From: Epiperipatus broadwayi
Taxonomy: Eukaryota > Onychophora > Udeonychophora > Euonychophora > Peripatidae
Length of the DNA stretch: 64,000 nt
Direction: 5' to 3'
Assembly: GCA_028023455.1 (NCBI GenBank)
Contig: JAQFVV010012422.1
Span: forward strand, 9,584,337 to 9,648,336
In this document: in pieces, positions 1-17,639 of the stretch
Numbering within the stretch: position 1 is the stretch's first letter
Layout: every line of letters begins with the position of its first letter
Position numbers and translations under genes: made by a program
Notes under the pieces: model-generated
Database searches by the model: none
What the model saw: the letters and a program-made list of their open reading frames with translations, nothing else
What the model was told of the DNA's origin: nothing

Positions 1-2660
1 GAATTTTTTTATTTATTAATCCTAATCTTTATACAAATTTATTTTTCATCATATATTGAAATTGTACTAAGTTTGCTTTTAATTTTTTGTGCTATCTCAA
101 ATTTACATTTACCATAATGTCCAATTTTGAAAAAAAAAAAAAAAAATTGTCAGATGTAAACTTTTGCCTTTTATAAAATTTATTGAATTCATAATTTGAT
201 GTATATTCTTTTATGATGAACAAATGCTATTTTAAACTAAATCATAGAAAGTAAATTATATTTACAAGAAATGTTTTCTACCTCTCATAATATATATTAT
301 TGGAAATTAATTTTAAAAAGTTGTCATGTAGTACATTTAATTTTATTTTTGCCTTTTTTTCTAATATTAAAAAAATATTTATGGATTAAGAGAGAAAGTC
401 TAAGAATAATTTTTATTATATTTGTAGAAGATATATAAATGTAATTAATTGATATAATTGTAAATGTTATTGATATATGTTTTAAAACGGTTTGAAACAT
501 TGAAACGCTAAGAAAATAAATATATAAACTGTATGCTTAAACAGGTTTAATGATGTTTATAATAAAACTTATCATTGTTATTTTACTTATAAGTACTGTA
601 CTTATTTTGTACAAATAAGTTTGCAAATTTATTATGAAAGCACACAAATATATATTTCAGTGGAGGGTGTCAAAGTTGATTTATTATGGGCACATTAATT
701 TTTGTATTTGCAAAATAATAATAAGTATGTTGAATACATAATATTCAAGTAAAAAATTGAAGATAAGAATTATTAAATTTAAAACCATCAAAACATCACA
801 TGATCACTATTTCATACTGTATGGAGAGTTTGGTACTCTTATTAGAACATTTTCTGTACATTGTTTTTTGCATTTCATAAAAGCAAACTACATGTTATTT
901 AGTTATTTATGTTTAATCTTCTAGGATAGAAATTAGTAATCTGCAGCCTTTGACCCAAAGTTGTAATTTTTTTTATCATGATAAACAATATATTTTTTAC
1001 TCTTATTTGTAATTTGTAAAAAAATATTTTTTAATGATTTCTCTTTGTCTCACCTGCCCAATGAACTTTAAATGTAAATAAGATTTGTAGATCATATTGA
1101 CAGCAGCAATTCTCAGAAATTTTCATAAATTTGTAATAAAATTTTATTTGATTTTTATTTTATTATTATTTTATTTCATTTTTATTATTTATTCTCTAAT
1201 ATGGATTTCATAAAAAACAAATTAAGAAGTCCTGAAATTATACCAACTTTGTGGAACATTAGAATCTCAAAAATCTCATTAATTTCAAAGTACTTTTTCT
1301 TTTTTTCTTTGTTTGTTTCAAGAAAATTTCATTTTTTATTTTCTGTTTCTGTTATGTTCTATTACTAAATGTACAAATACAAACACAATTATTCAGAAAT
1401 TCATATTTTTCATCAAACTATTTTTCACTTCTTCTCTTGTAGTTCTTTTAATTGATTGTTTGGATTATTTAAATAAAGTTGTTTTTCATGTTAAAAATGT
1501 TACTGATCTCTACTTAGAAGATGAGAATTTTCCAGTGATTATTCATTCACTTATTTATTGAGAGACTTTTTTATAATATTCATTTGTAGAGATATGTAAT
1601 TCTATTATTCACTAATCATCAGATTGATCATTTTTAGAGTTATTGGTAAGTAGAAATGAAAATTTTCTTTATGTATTGTGCAATCATATTTAACAATTAT
1701 TGTAGTAGATTATTTGTTTAAAGAATATGAATATTTTATAAAGAAAAAAAATTGCTTGTTTTATACATGTGTACACATGTATAAAACAAGCATATGGGGA
1801 ATGAACGAAGATATGCATCATGAATAATTTGATAAAAAAAAAACAATGGCCCTTTAAATATTTTCAAAACACGTTTAATTATGGAGGAAGGTAACATTCA
1901 ATAAGCTTTTGAATAAATGTAAATATATAGGGATATTAATTCTGAATTATTATCTTTTTAATAATGTAAGTGAGCCAGGATTAAAAAATAAAGAGAGATG
2001 ATTTTAACAGCAGGTATTTTCCGTGTTAAAAAAAAAATAATATAATCATGGTAATAATTATAATATCATATTATATGTTTTCATTTATCAGTATCAGGAA
2101 CTGCATTAAATAATTTTATTGTTTTTTATTTCTTAGATTAATTTTATTTTCTGGATCAAATTAATAAATTTATTATTTTAAATGATTCAGGATTTATAGT
2201 AATAATTATTATTACTAATTCAGGCAGTGAATTTATACTTAATTAGAGATTAGTTGTAACAGACATTGAATGTGAGTAGGTGGATAGAATGAAAAAATCT
2301 AGGCATTTTTAAATAGTTATTAGACAACAAGAGAGCCTAAGAGTTATGTATAAAGTAAATAGGGATTCCAAAGTTGAATAGCAATACAGTTTTGAAACAT
2401 GACTGGAATAATGATAATATTATTAAAAATGTTATATCACTATTGAATATTATTGGAAGAATTTTTGTTAAGGGTTGACACCCATGGCAACTTCTCATTT
2501 TAATTTTACTACTACTGATGTCTTTGTAAGAGTGTACTACTTCAAGTATTTATGAGTTATTACATGTTGGTATACAATTAAGTATATAATTAAATAAAAA
2601 ATGTTTTTGTTTTATTTATGTAAGTTATTGATTTAAAATGAAATATTTTTTGTCTTTTAG
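1..2660. other. Intron or upstream sequence, no gene seen
   Basis: AT-rich DNA with A and T homopolymers and no recognisable domain, splice-bounded exon or mobile-element protein on either strand. The longest open frame (1313-1561) is low-complexity Phe/Ile/Leu-rich sequence without a family resemblance. The stretch ends in a polypyrimidine tract and AG at 2659-2660, so at least its right part is intron of the laminin-like gene. Confidence 0.6.
1753..1792. repeat. 40-bp perfect palindrome without a loop
   Basis: The sequence from 1753 to 1792 equals its own reverse complement; the centre is the GTGTAC step at 1770-1775. The core includes ACATGTGTACACATGT. There is no spacer, so on one strand it can form a hairpin and on two strands a cruciform. 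It lies in intron or upstream DNA with no gene next to it. Confidence 0.85.
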
Positions 2661-2786
2661 CTTGTAATTGCAATGTTGAAGGTTCACATTCTCCTGCTTG
2701 TGATAGTAATGGGAACTGTGTATGCAAACCAAAATTTCATGGACCTAAATGTGATCAAGGTGAAAATTGTTATCCTTACTGTGAAC
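2661..2786 (+). CDS. Exon encoding one laminin-type EGF-like domain (atypical)
   Basis: Internal exon of 126 nt following a T-rich tract and AG, ending before GTAAG. It starts with two bases that complete a codon and ends with one base of the next, so both introns are phase 1. It encodes 42 codons with eight cysteines in the laminin EGF (LE) pattern: CNC, then GS near the third cysteine, C-x4-C-x-C, and G-P-K-C-D. LE domains form the rod-like short arms of laminins and related basement-membrane proteins in the extracellular matrix. Oddly, the usual C-D-x-C pair is replaced by CDQGENCYPYC, so cysteine 7 lies three residues further on and the domain is three codons shorter than its two neighbours. 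Joined in phase, it runs directly into the exon at 37711. The gene is most like a laminin subunit; netrin- or usherin-type proteins also carry LE domains. Confidence 0.75.
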
Positions 2787-3959
2787 GTAAGATCACTAAT
2801 ATTTTTTTGAATGTTTTTTCACAAATTTAGCTGACTTACTTAAGATTAAAAAAAAAAAAATTAACGTATGTGTATGCATTTAAAGAAAAATTATGCGCAA
2901 GCACTTTTTTATATGTAAAAATTTAAACATTTGTAAGGAATCTGATGCTAAAAAGCCAAATAATTAAGAATTAAAGTATTTTTAAAAAGATTTTAGAGTT
3001 TAGACAAAATTATTATTTCCTACAGAGATGGCTAAATATTAATTCACATTTAATAGAAAACGATGATTACTGCTTAAAATAGTATTGAAAATGTATAATA
3101 ATAAAAAAGGAATGTTTTTGAACAGGTTGTCATTATACCATGTGTAAATGGTATTATTTAATGGTAATCTTCTTAGACAGTTATATCTGCTAATATATAG
3201 AAATCATTAATTATCTGGTTATGTCCATTGTGTTCAGATGTGACTAATATCCAAAGATTTTTTCTAGGTTTCTGGGCATATGATCTATGTACAGAAACTT
3301 CTGAAATTGTTTAAGGAGAATTCTCTTTACATCATAGTGGGTAGGTTATCATTGTCCTGTTGACTATTGGACTTTTTTTGAATGGATTATTATTATTTTG
3401 TGTAGATGTTACTGTTTATTAGTAGTAATTTTGTGTAGATGTTACTGTTTATTAGTAGTAATTTTGGTGGATGTTCATTGATATTTAGATGTCACATTTG
3501 ACTATTGATAATATTTCACCATGACATTATGTGGAAATAGAAATTTTGAACTCCTGTATGTAGATGCTTTACTAGAACCTTATGGTAATATTTTTGATCA
3601 GTTTATTGTTCATAGATGGCTATCTTTTTACATAAGTTATTATGATTATGGATAGTTGTGATTATTTAATAATGATAATCTTTATGATGATTTATTACTG
3701 TTGTGTTGCCTCATAATAAACTTTTCAGTCAATTTAACATTGTTGGATGTCATGAATCTGTGTAAGTTATTGTTATTGTGTGTAAATTACTGCTGACTAA
3801 TTGTCTTAGATATTTGGTTCTCTTTGAAGAATTGAGTTTAATTTTTTTTCAAAAAGAGAATTTTGAAATGAAATAAACGTTTTATCAGTAAATAAATGTA
3901 AATACTAATAGAACATGCTGCTTTTATAAGTATTGCTATGTTTGGACTTGCAATACAAT
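2787..3959. other. Intron sequence without a recognised element
   Basis: AT-rich sequence with no coding signal. Apart from a short tandem repeat near 3395 it shows nothing I can name. Confidence 0.5.
3395..3460. repeat. Two tandem copies of a 33-bp unit
   Basis: The 33-bp unit at 3395-3427 is repeated exactly at 3428-3460, and the first few bases of a third unit follow. It contains GTGTAGATGTTACTG. Confidence 0.9.
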
Positions 3960-4494
3960 TAATGCAATCATTAAGAGTTATAATTATATTTGATTACTAA
4001 TTATTATAAAACCTTAATATGAATATCTTACAGTGTATATATGAGTACTTACAAAATATATATATATACTGAAGTGGTTATATATATATTAAAAAATGTA
4101 TAAAAGTAATTTAGTTTTAAGAATTTAATGTTATAGTAAAGGGGGGGGGGTTAAGTCAGCAAAGAAAATTTAACTAATTAATTAAAATCAACTAAATAAT
4201 GTATGAATTAAAATCTAATTTGGGAATTTATATTTTAGTGTATTATTGTCATTACAATAAAAGATGACAAAAATTTGTAATTACTGTGGGAATTATATAA
4301 AACCAAAGCTATTCAAAATTTAATTAAGAAAAATGCAATAAGTAAAAATTTTAAAATTAAACTAGATCGAGATTGTAATCAGTAAGATTTTTTTTAGGTA
4401 ATAAAGAAAATAATTTTTGTTTTAAAATTAATTAATCAATTTGGGAAACATCTGGATGCCTTTGTTTTGAGGGATAAATATATATATATATATA

Positions 4495-4716
4495 TATAAC
4501 TTTTTGGGATATACCCTGTATTATTTTCCGTTAAGCACCTATATTTCGACGGAATAGCAATTGCCATTTTCAAAGTTAACTTTTGAAAGAAAAAAAGTTA
4601 ACCTTGAAAATGGCGGTTGCTATACCGTCGAAATATCGGTGCTCAATGGAAAATAATACACGGTATATCCCAAAAAGTTATAATTTATCTACATCATATA
4701 ACCGTGAAAACATTAA

Positions 4717-4717
<1 letters not shown>
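4495..4717. mobile_element. Hairpin element with 86-bp arms and an unpaired tail
   Basis: Inverted repeat with arms 4495-4580 and 4597-4682 (86 nt each, only a few mismatches) around a 16-nt loop. The ends read TATAACTTTTTGGG and its complement. A non-palindromic stretch of about 35 nt (4683-4717) follows before a TA tract. The corresponding place in copy 2 of the host repeat, near 15547, has only a short TA run, so this is an insertion into TA-rich DNA. The target duplication cannot be resolved because both flanks are TA repeats. A TA-targeting MITE is one reading; see the similar insertion at 22861. Confidence 0.8.
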
Positions 4718-4770
<53 letters not shown>

Positions 4771-4790
4771 ACATATATATATATATATAT
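4716..4790. repeat. (TA)n microsatellite
   Basis: Long alternating TA run interrupted by an A-rich stretch near 4765-4772. It directly follows the hairpin insertion. Confidence 0.95.
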
Positions 4791-7165
4791 GGACAGAGAA
4801 GAAAGAGTTGGTCATAAAGTTTATCTAAGCTGTTATAGATTACATCATGCTATGACCGGTGAGTAGAGCATGTTAATTTCTCTGGACATCTCCAGAGGAG
4901 TGTGAGTATAGAGTCCCATGATACTTATTGAATGTGATACTGCTAAAATCTCTGCCTACAATTGACAATCCAAGTTGCTGTCATACTATGCCATTGCTAT
5001 CAAGAAAAACCCCCCAATATTTCATGCCACTGAGTGACCTTCCAATATCCAAGGACACTATTACAGAAGACCTATGGACTATACCAGAAAGTTCAGCATA
5101 GTATTTTATCACCTGGCAAAATTCCTTCACAAAGATCTGTTAAAATAGTGATTTATTTTAATTTTGTAAATCTCAATTTACGATGAACCTTCTAATATCT
5201 TTATGTTCCACTTTTTTTACTTGGGGTAATTATTTATTAATCATCTTTAAAATGTTTTGTTATAGTACTATTTAAAATATTCTTATTGTAGTATTAAAAT
5301 ATGTTATCATATTGTATTTTGACATGCTTAATTAATTTAGTTTTAAGGAAAATCGACTATTGTAATATACTTGATCCTTTTTAAACCTGGTAGACTTATT
5401 ATTTAAGAATCAGACAAAGGAGGCTAATTTAGTAAATATATCTCAATGACTAAATATTTTGATGTATTTAAAAGTCTTCTCAGTAATTTTATCAAAACAA
5501 GTGTTTAAATCCCTCTTCTTATTGATTCTAATTTGTTTTAATTATTATTAATCTATTTGTTATTTCAGAGTTAGCTGTTTTGGAATTTTGAATTTGTTAT
5601 TTAAAAGCTATTATTTCAATTATGTAATCTAGCCATTAATGCCATCACAGATGGTTTATAAACAAATTTCAATTTTAAAATTAAAATCGAGTGTTAAAAA
5701 ATTAGAACTTTATTTGAAGAAGACAAACTATATATGTATACTGCAGATACGCTTTTAATTCTATAAAACTTGCATTATAATTAATGAAATATAGATGTAT
5801 ACTGCAAATATGCTATTTTCAATTTTATGAAGCTCATGTTATGAATAATGAGGTATATGATGTAATAGTTTATTCTATAGAACGTTTAATACAATTTAGT
5901 TTAATATGTTAGAATTGTAGGCTGTTATATCAATATTTCCTTATACCTGTAAGACCTGTAGGGTGGATCTCCAATAATGAAAGGAGTAATTTTTCTTTAT
6001 CAATTTTTTATATATATAGAATAACTGTATAGGCATTGATTAAGCCTATATAATAGATGTCCATGTATTAAACTTATGACATGGCCTTTCTCATTTTATT
6101 TATATATATTTAATGTTTAAGCTGGATATTCCCTATTTATGTAACTTTAGCATTTTTTGTGTCTAAATTTCTAGCCTATTTCATTGGGTTTTTTCCGCAG
6201 GTGTATATCCCTGCTTCAGAAGATTTAATTTTCTAGATCCCTTTGAATATGATCCAAGCAAATGCAGGAATATTTCTTTGTATTTCAGACCCACAGGACT
6301 TTCCTTTTGTATTACCAATTGGGCAGTGGGCCACTTCTGCCTGTTGGTGAGATTTATTAATGATTATAGGGAAGATGCTCATTCCTTTATACCATGATGC
6401 ATTTATTTCATAGATACTTAGGTATGGCCTCATGGAGGCAAGCACGTTCCTGTCTTTCTCATTATTGGATTGTTTCTTACTTTAGTAACCCAATACTGCC
6501 TCCCTTGCGTATAGTCAAACCTGATATTTCAGCATTTCTGGGTCATGATCATGAGAACTAAGTGATCATCTATTTTAAACAGATTTCTTTGAGTTAATTT
6601 ACATGTTTTTTTTGTGTTTGCTTAATTTAGTATCATAAAGTACCATCCAAAATGTATATTTGTGTGTATTGAAATTTCTTTATATATATGCAATCACAAA
6701 TTAAATGTCATGCAGTCCCTTATGTATATATGTTATACATTAAAACTATTGACATGTATAATCACTAATTAATATAATTTCTACTATCTCCAATGAGTAG
6801 CAACAAATTAAGTGGTGTTCTTTTTTTGGTTTATAATTTTATTACTAAAAAGTGTTTGTATTTTTACATATATATTGCATTGGCTGTCTTGTTTGCCATA
6901 GGGAAGTCATACAGTTATGATCTAGTTCTAAGAGTCTCTCTCTCTCACCCTGATCATGTGGGGTTGGAATGAGTTGTGGTGGTATAAGTTACCCTAGTGG
7001 TGATTTTGCTGTTATATGCTCATTCTGACTATTACATATAAATTTTTTTTTAGCATGGCGCTACCATTGTGAGCTTGAACTTAAACTAGAACCCCTGGGA
7101 TTAAATGACCCAAATTTTAATTTTTTAAAAAGAATGTTATAATTATGCTTTTAATATAATTTTGT

Positions 7166-8785
7166 TGTGGCATTTTGGACACCAGTGTTTTATTTGTATG
7201 AGGGTGAAGGGAAGAAAGAGAAAACATTTTATCTAATCACATTAGAGGGCATAACTTATATTTATGTAAAAAAAAAAGAAAAGAGAAAAAAACAAATTTT
7301 TTTAGTAGTGGAATCAGCCAATGTAGGTCAAACTTGTAATATGGCAGCAATGCAGGATTTGAGAAGTAGAGGAAAATGGAGTTCCATTAACTATCTCTTC
7401 ATTGGAGTATGGTTCAGGGAAATGGACAATTTAAAAAAAATGAGAAAAGAAATTACTAATAGAAAGAACTTGGAAATGGATATTAGTGTACAGCTGGAAG
7501 CCCAGAGATTACTTTTAAAGAACCTGATAAAGTCATTTATCCACAGGATCAGATCATCACAGAAAAGGAAAAAAACAGAACAGAATATTTTGTTTCAAAT
7601 AATGATGGAAACAAAAGACAATCAGACATAATGACAGAAAAAAAGGAAAAAAATTAGATCAAATAATGATGGAAATGAAAAAAATGGAAAATAAATCAGA
7701 CATAATGATGAAAAAATCAAAACAATGGAGCAGAGATTACAACAAATGGAGAAGAGTCTGGGAGTTATTTATGATGCCATCAAGATGCAGAAGCAGTTCA
7801 TATATCAATCCAGAAAAGACATCCAAGACAGCCAAGAAGTTTGGAATCAGGGAAAAGCATGACCATGATGATGAAGAAACTTTTTTTAGAAGACAGCCAC
7901 CTTATGAAACAATTATCTATTGAAACAGATTTTAGTGTAAAGAGAAGGCGGCAATTATCCATTAGCAACCCCATTTGTATCTTCTTCAGATGATAGAAAA
8001 ATTTGATGAACAAAGTCAAGAACCAGTTGCCAGTATTGAAGATGGCCATCATCCTGACAGGGAATTTGATAAATTTTTAAGCTGTTCTTTTGCAACATTT
8101 GCTGTAAATGTATTAAGTCAAGATCAAAAAGTTGATGTTGTTGATTATGGCCATGAACAACATGCTCCTTTATCTACTGAATTAGAGGTTACTGATCTCA
8201 TGACAGAAAAAGAAAAACTTAATGATCTAGTTTCTCCATCTAGGGATAGAGGATGGTATAATTACAAAAAGATTAAAAGCTTTATTGATTACAACTTCTC
8301 TTCATATGAAGGAAGAGAGTCATTGGATCATGATAGTCAGAGAAAATTTTGTCAAAGATCTTTTCTATAAAAAGAATGATAGACGCTTTCGAGATAGTGA
8401 TGTAAGAAAGAAAAATGAGTATAACCTATCTGGATTTGTTAAAAGTGAGCCTAAAATTGAAACTGTACTTGCTGAAGGTCTTCTTGATTATCCTGGGAGA
8501 GCTAATTGCCTAGCAAGATTTGTTGTAATTATTCATGGTCTTCCAGAAACTGAGAAAACTTTTATAGTTACTCTTATTAAAGATAAACAGGTAGATTATG
8601 GTATCAGTAATCCGTGTATGCTTTGCTTAGATGATTATTTTATGGTAGAAAAAATAGAGAAAGATACAGAAATAGGGAAAAGGATTAAGACAAAAATTAT
8701 GGAATATGAATGTGAAGCAGAAATGGAAGTTACTTGTAGAGCAAGCTTATTAAGATCTTCCAACCTAAAAATAAAGAAACCTTGA
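7166..8785 (+). pseudogene. Broken intronless copy of a YLPM1-like gene
   Basis: A coding-like stretch with no introns, readable only by switching frames several times. The frame around 7725-7860 gives a Gln/Lys-rich coiled segment (MEQRLQQMEKSLGVIYDAIK). Frames at 7975-8370 and 8285-8785 overlap and continue each other. The last part resembles the C-terminal P-loop kinase-like domain of YLP-motif protein 1 (YLPM1/ZAP3, a nuclear RNA- and telomere-associated protein): VVIIHGLP, then CLDDYF, then an acidic MEYECEAEME segment. The Walker A site reads GLPETEKT, so the glycine before GKT has become Glu. Frame breaks plus the lost P-loop mark it as dead. The lack of introns suggests a processed retrocopy, but no poly(A) tail or target duplication is clear. 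It lies just downstream of repeat copy 1. YLPM1 assignment is from recall of the family, not a search. Confidence 0.6.
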
Positions 8786-15060
<6,275 letters not shown>

Positions 15061-15755
15061 AAACATAAGGTTACAATACATACATATATATGTGTGCTTC
15101 ATGTATATATTGTTACCATAAAGTTATAAGACATTTAAAAAAATGTATAAAAGAAATTTAGTTTTATTATGAAATTTAATTTTGTTACAAAATATGTTAT
15201 AGTAAGGGGGATTTCAAGTCAGCAAAGAAAATTTAACTAATTAATTAAAATCAACAGATGATCAAAATAATGTATGAATTAAAATCTAATTTTGGAATTT
15301 ATATTTTAGAGTATCATTGTCATTAACAGTAAAAGGTGACAAGAAATAGGTAATTACTGTGGGGATTAGGTCAAACCAAAGGTATTTACAATTTAATTAA
15401 GAAAAATGCAATTAGTAAAATATTAAAATTAAACTAGATTGAAATTGCGATCAGTAATTTTTTTTTAGATAATAAAGAAAATAATTTTCTCTAGTTTTAA
15501 AATTAATTAATCAATTTGGAAAAATATGGGTGCCTTTGTTTTGAGGGATATATATATAGGGGCAGGGAAGAAAGAGTTGGAGTTCTTGTAAAGTTTTTCT
15601 AAGCTGTTATAGATTGTCACACTATGAATGGCAAGTAGAGCATGTCAATTTCTCTAGCCTTCTCTGGAGTAGCATGAGTATGGGGTCTCCACAATACTTT
15701 TAGAATGCGATGCTGCTAAAGTCCCTGCCTACAATTGACAATCCAAGTTTCTGAC

Positions 15756-16464
15756 TGATATGTATGTGTTATTTAAATGCACATAGATATATAGGTATAA
15801 ACTTATAGAGAGAAAAAAGTAATATATAAATTAAAGACTAATTCTTTTAAAATTTAGTAAATAAAAGATTTATAACTTTAAGATTAGAAAAAAGATTCTT
15901 TTCTAAAATGAATTATAGTCTAATTAACGAGACTAGAATACATCATTAATGAAATAAAATAATGAAAGGAATTTGAGTTAGATCTCCTTTATAAGATAAA
16001 TAATAAACTATAATAATAACTCATTAATTAAAGTCAGAAAGATAATGATGTAAATCTTGTATGGAGATTAAAATGAATCACCTAAGCAAATGGACAGATT
16101 ACAAGCCAATCAATTGCAAGGATTAAAACAATGAATGCCTCGGTACTAATTGGATGAACAAGAAGACATTTCATTCTTGGAGCTTCACCTGTGCACATGG
16201 AAATATATATTGGAGCAGTTAGTGACTTCAAGTGTAGAGGGTTGGTCTCTGAATGTGAGAACAGTCTGCTATGACATTTACAGATCGTATTGATCTAAAT
16301 TATTATTTATATATACCTTTGGGTCTCCTTATGTTTAATGATTGTATATATATGTAAATAGTTAAAATACTATTAAGGATCATACAGTAAATTATTTAAA
16401 TATTAACTGTTAGTAATGATTTGTACTTTTGGGAAGTACCCTCACAGATCAGCTAGACATAGCA
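15756..16464 (+). repeat. Left LTR
   Basis: About 709 bp, TG...CA ended. It aligns with 21265-22000, sharing landmarks such as GTCAGAAAGATAATGATGTA and CTAATTGGATGAACAAGAAG. The right copy has an extra segment near 21741-21760. Confidence 0.9.
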
Positions 16465-16466
16465 AT

Positions 16467-16480
16467 TGGCACAGTCACCA
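16467..16480 (+). other. Primer binding site candidate
   Basis: TGGCACAGTCACC starts two bases after the left LTR, the usual place and TGG start for pairing with a tRNA 3' CCA end. The tRNA was not identified. Confidence 0.6.
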
Positions 16481-16531
16481 TTTAGACCATTAATTAAAAT
16501 AACGGTTACATTTTAGATAAAAGACTAAGCA

Positions 16532-17608
16532 GTGCAAGTAGCCATCAGTGCATTTGATATCAGTGAGGGAAGTAGTTGGCCCTTGTATGTTCAACATGTA
16601 GAAAAAAACTTATTCATGAATAAAGTTAAAGATCATAAGTATAAGATTGCTTCATTATTATACTTTGCTGGGAAAGAAGTTATTGAGATAGCTAACAGGC
16701 TCACTGAACCTCCAACTTTTGAAGACTGTAAATACAATCTGGTTAAAGAATGTTTGTTAAGCCATTTTAATCCCCAACCCTTGAGGCATGCTGCTAGATT
16801 GTAATTCTGAGTGTGGAATCAAAGTTGGGATGAAAGTATAAAAGATTATGATAGTGCTGTTCGTAATCTAGCAAAAAATTACATCTATGGGTCTTTCCTG
16901 GATGAAACCCTGCTGGAACAATTTCTTACTGGTATGTGCAATGATAATTTACAACAACAATTATTGGCCATTGGTGATTTAAATTATATAGAAGCTATAA
17001 AACTTGGGATAGATTATGAATTCAAGCTTGAGCAATCTCGAACATTCACCAAGTTCAAGAGTAATAGCAAATTGCAAACAGGCATTTGTAAAACCATGTA
17101 GAAAGAATTATTGAAAAATAATGAAACAAGTGCTAACAGTAAAAACCCATTTATATGTTTTTGCTGTAGGAAAAAGGGCCACAAAGCCAGCAATTGTTTT
17201 CATAAATGAGAACACTGCAATAATTGTAAAAAAAGAGGGCACATGGAAAAAATGTGTAAAGTAAAATATAACTATCCTAACAAGGAACGTAAGAGTTGTA
17301 AACATTCATATCAAGGCTAAGAAAGTCAGTTTACAAACATTAGGAAAAAAATGTTCACCTATGATGACAAAATTATGTTAAAATGAAAGCTGTGTGATCA
17401 GCCCATATCTGTGGAAGTAGACATTGGTAATGGTGTATCATTAATATCAGCCATTGACAGGGCTACTGTAACCTCTATGAGTAATAAAATTCCTAAACTA
17501 GAAGAAACTGACCTTAAAGTGATAGACATAAATGGCAACATGGTCAAAATTAAAAGTGTTGTTTATGCTCAGACCTCCATGAGTAAAATGGATGGAAAAG
17601 TGATATAG
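16532..17608 (+). pseudogene. Gag-protease polyprotein remnant
   Basis: One reading frame runs from about 16532 to 17608 without a frame change but with several stop codons (16802, 16808, 17099, near 17208, 17318 and 17384). The first part resembles a Ty3-type Gag: SSWPLYVQHVEKNLF, then a HFNP motif, then LEQFLTGM and LLAIGDL. Two CCHC zinc knuckles follow at about 17157-17250 (CFCCRKKGHKASNC, then CNNCKKRGHMEKMC), the nucleic-acid-binding part. From 17411 a retropepsin-like start reads VDIGNGVSLIS; the catalytic Asp is present but the usual D-T/S-G is D-I-G. The first codon is GTG with a TAA two codons earlier, so the original ATG is probably lost. No pol follows because an RTE element begins near 17640. 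Confidence 0.8.
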
Positions 17609-17639
17609 TTAGCTTTATGCATAGTTTGGCTGCAGAAAG

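Larger units (their letters stand above)
3960..7035 (+). mobile_element. Unclassified ~3-kb interspersed repeat, copy 1
   Basis: Matches 15061-15755 followed by 22006-24430 over almost its whole length. Shared landmarks are AGTCAGCAAAGAAAATTTAA after a G-rich run, CCTACAATTGACAATCCAAG, AGATCTGTTAAAATAGTGAT and GATGCTCATTCC. Its first ~100 bp also match 30215-30312. I see no reverse transcriptase, transposase or convincing ORF in either copy, and no terminal repeat that would classify it; a non-autonomous element or satellite-like duplication are both possible. Copy 1 differs from copy 2 by carrying a hairpin insertion at 4495 with a long TA tract. Copy 2 instead has an LTR retrotransposon and another hairpin. 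The two copies thus serve as empty sites for each other's insertions. Confidence 0.75.

Noticed and set aside
1313-1561. 82-codon plus-strand frame
   Set aside because: Phe/Leu/Ile-rich with no domain, in AT-rich intron DNA; no supporting splice or start context.
4583-4828. Plus-strand open frame through the hairpin and TA tract
   Set aside because: Composed of one hairpin arm and a TA microsatellite; no protein family.
6233-6445. 70-codon minus-strand frame in the 3-kb repeat
   Set aside because: Not kept open in the second repeat copy at 23460-23690; no family resemblance.
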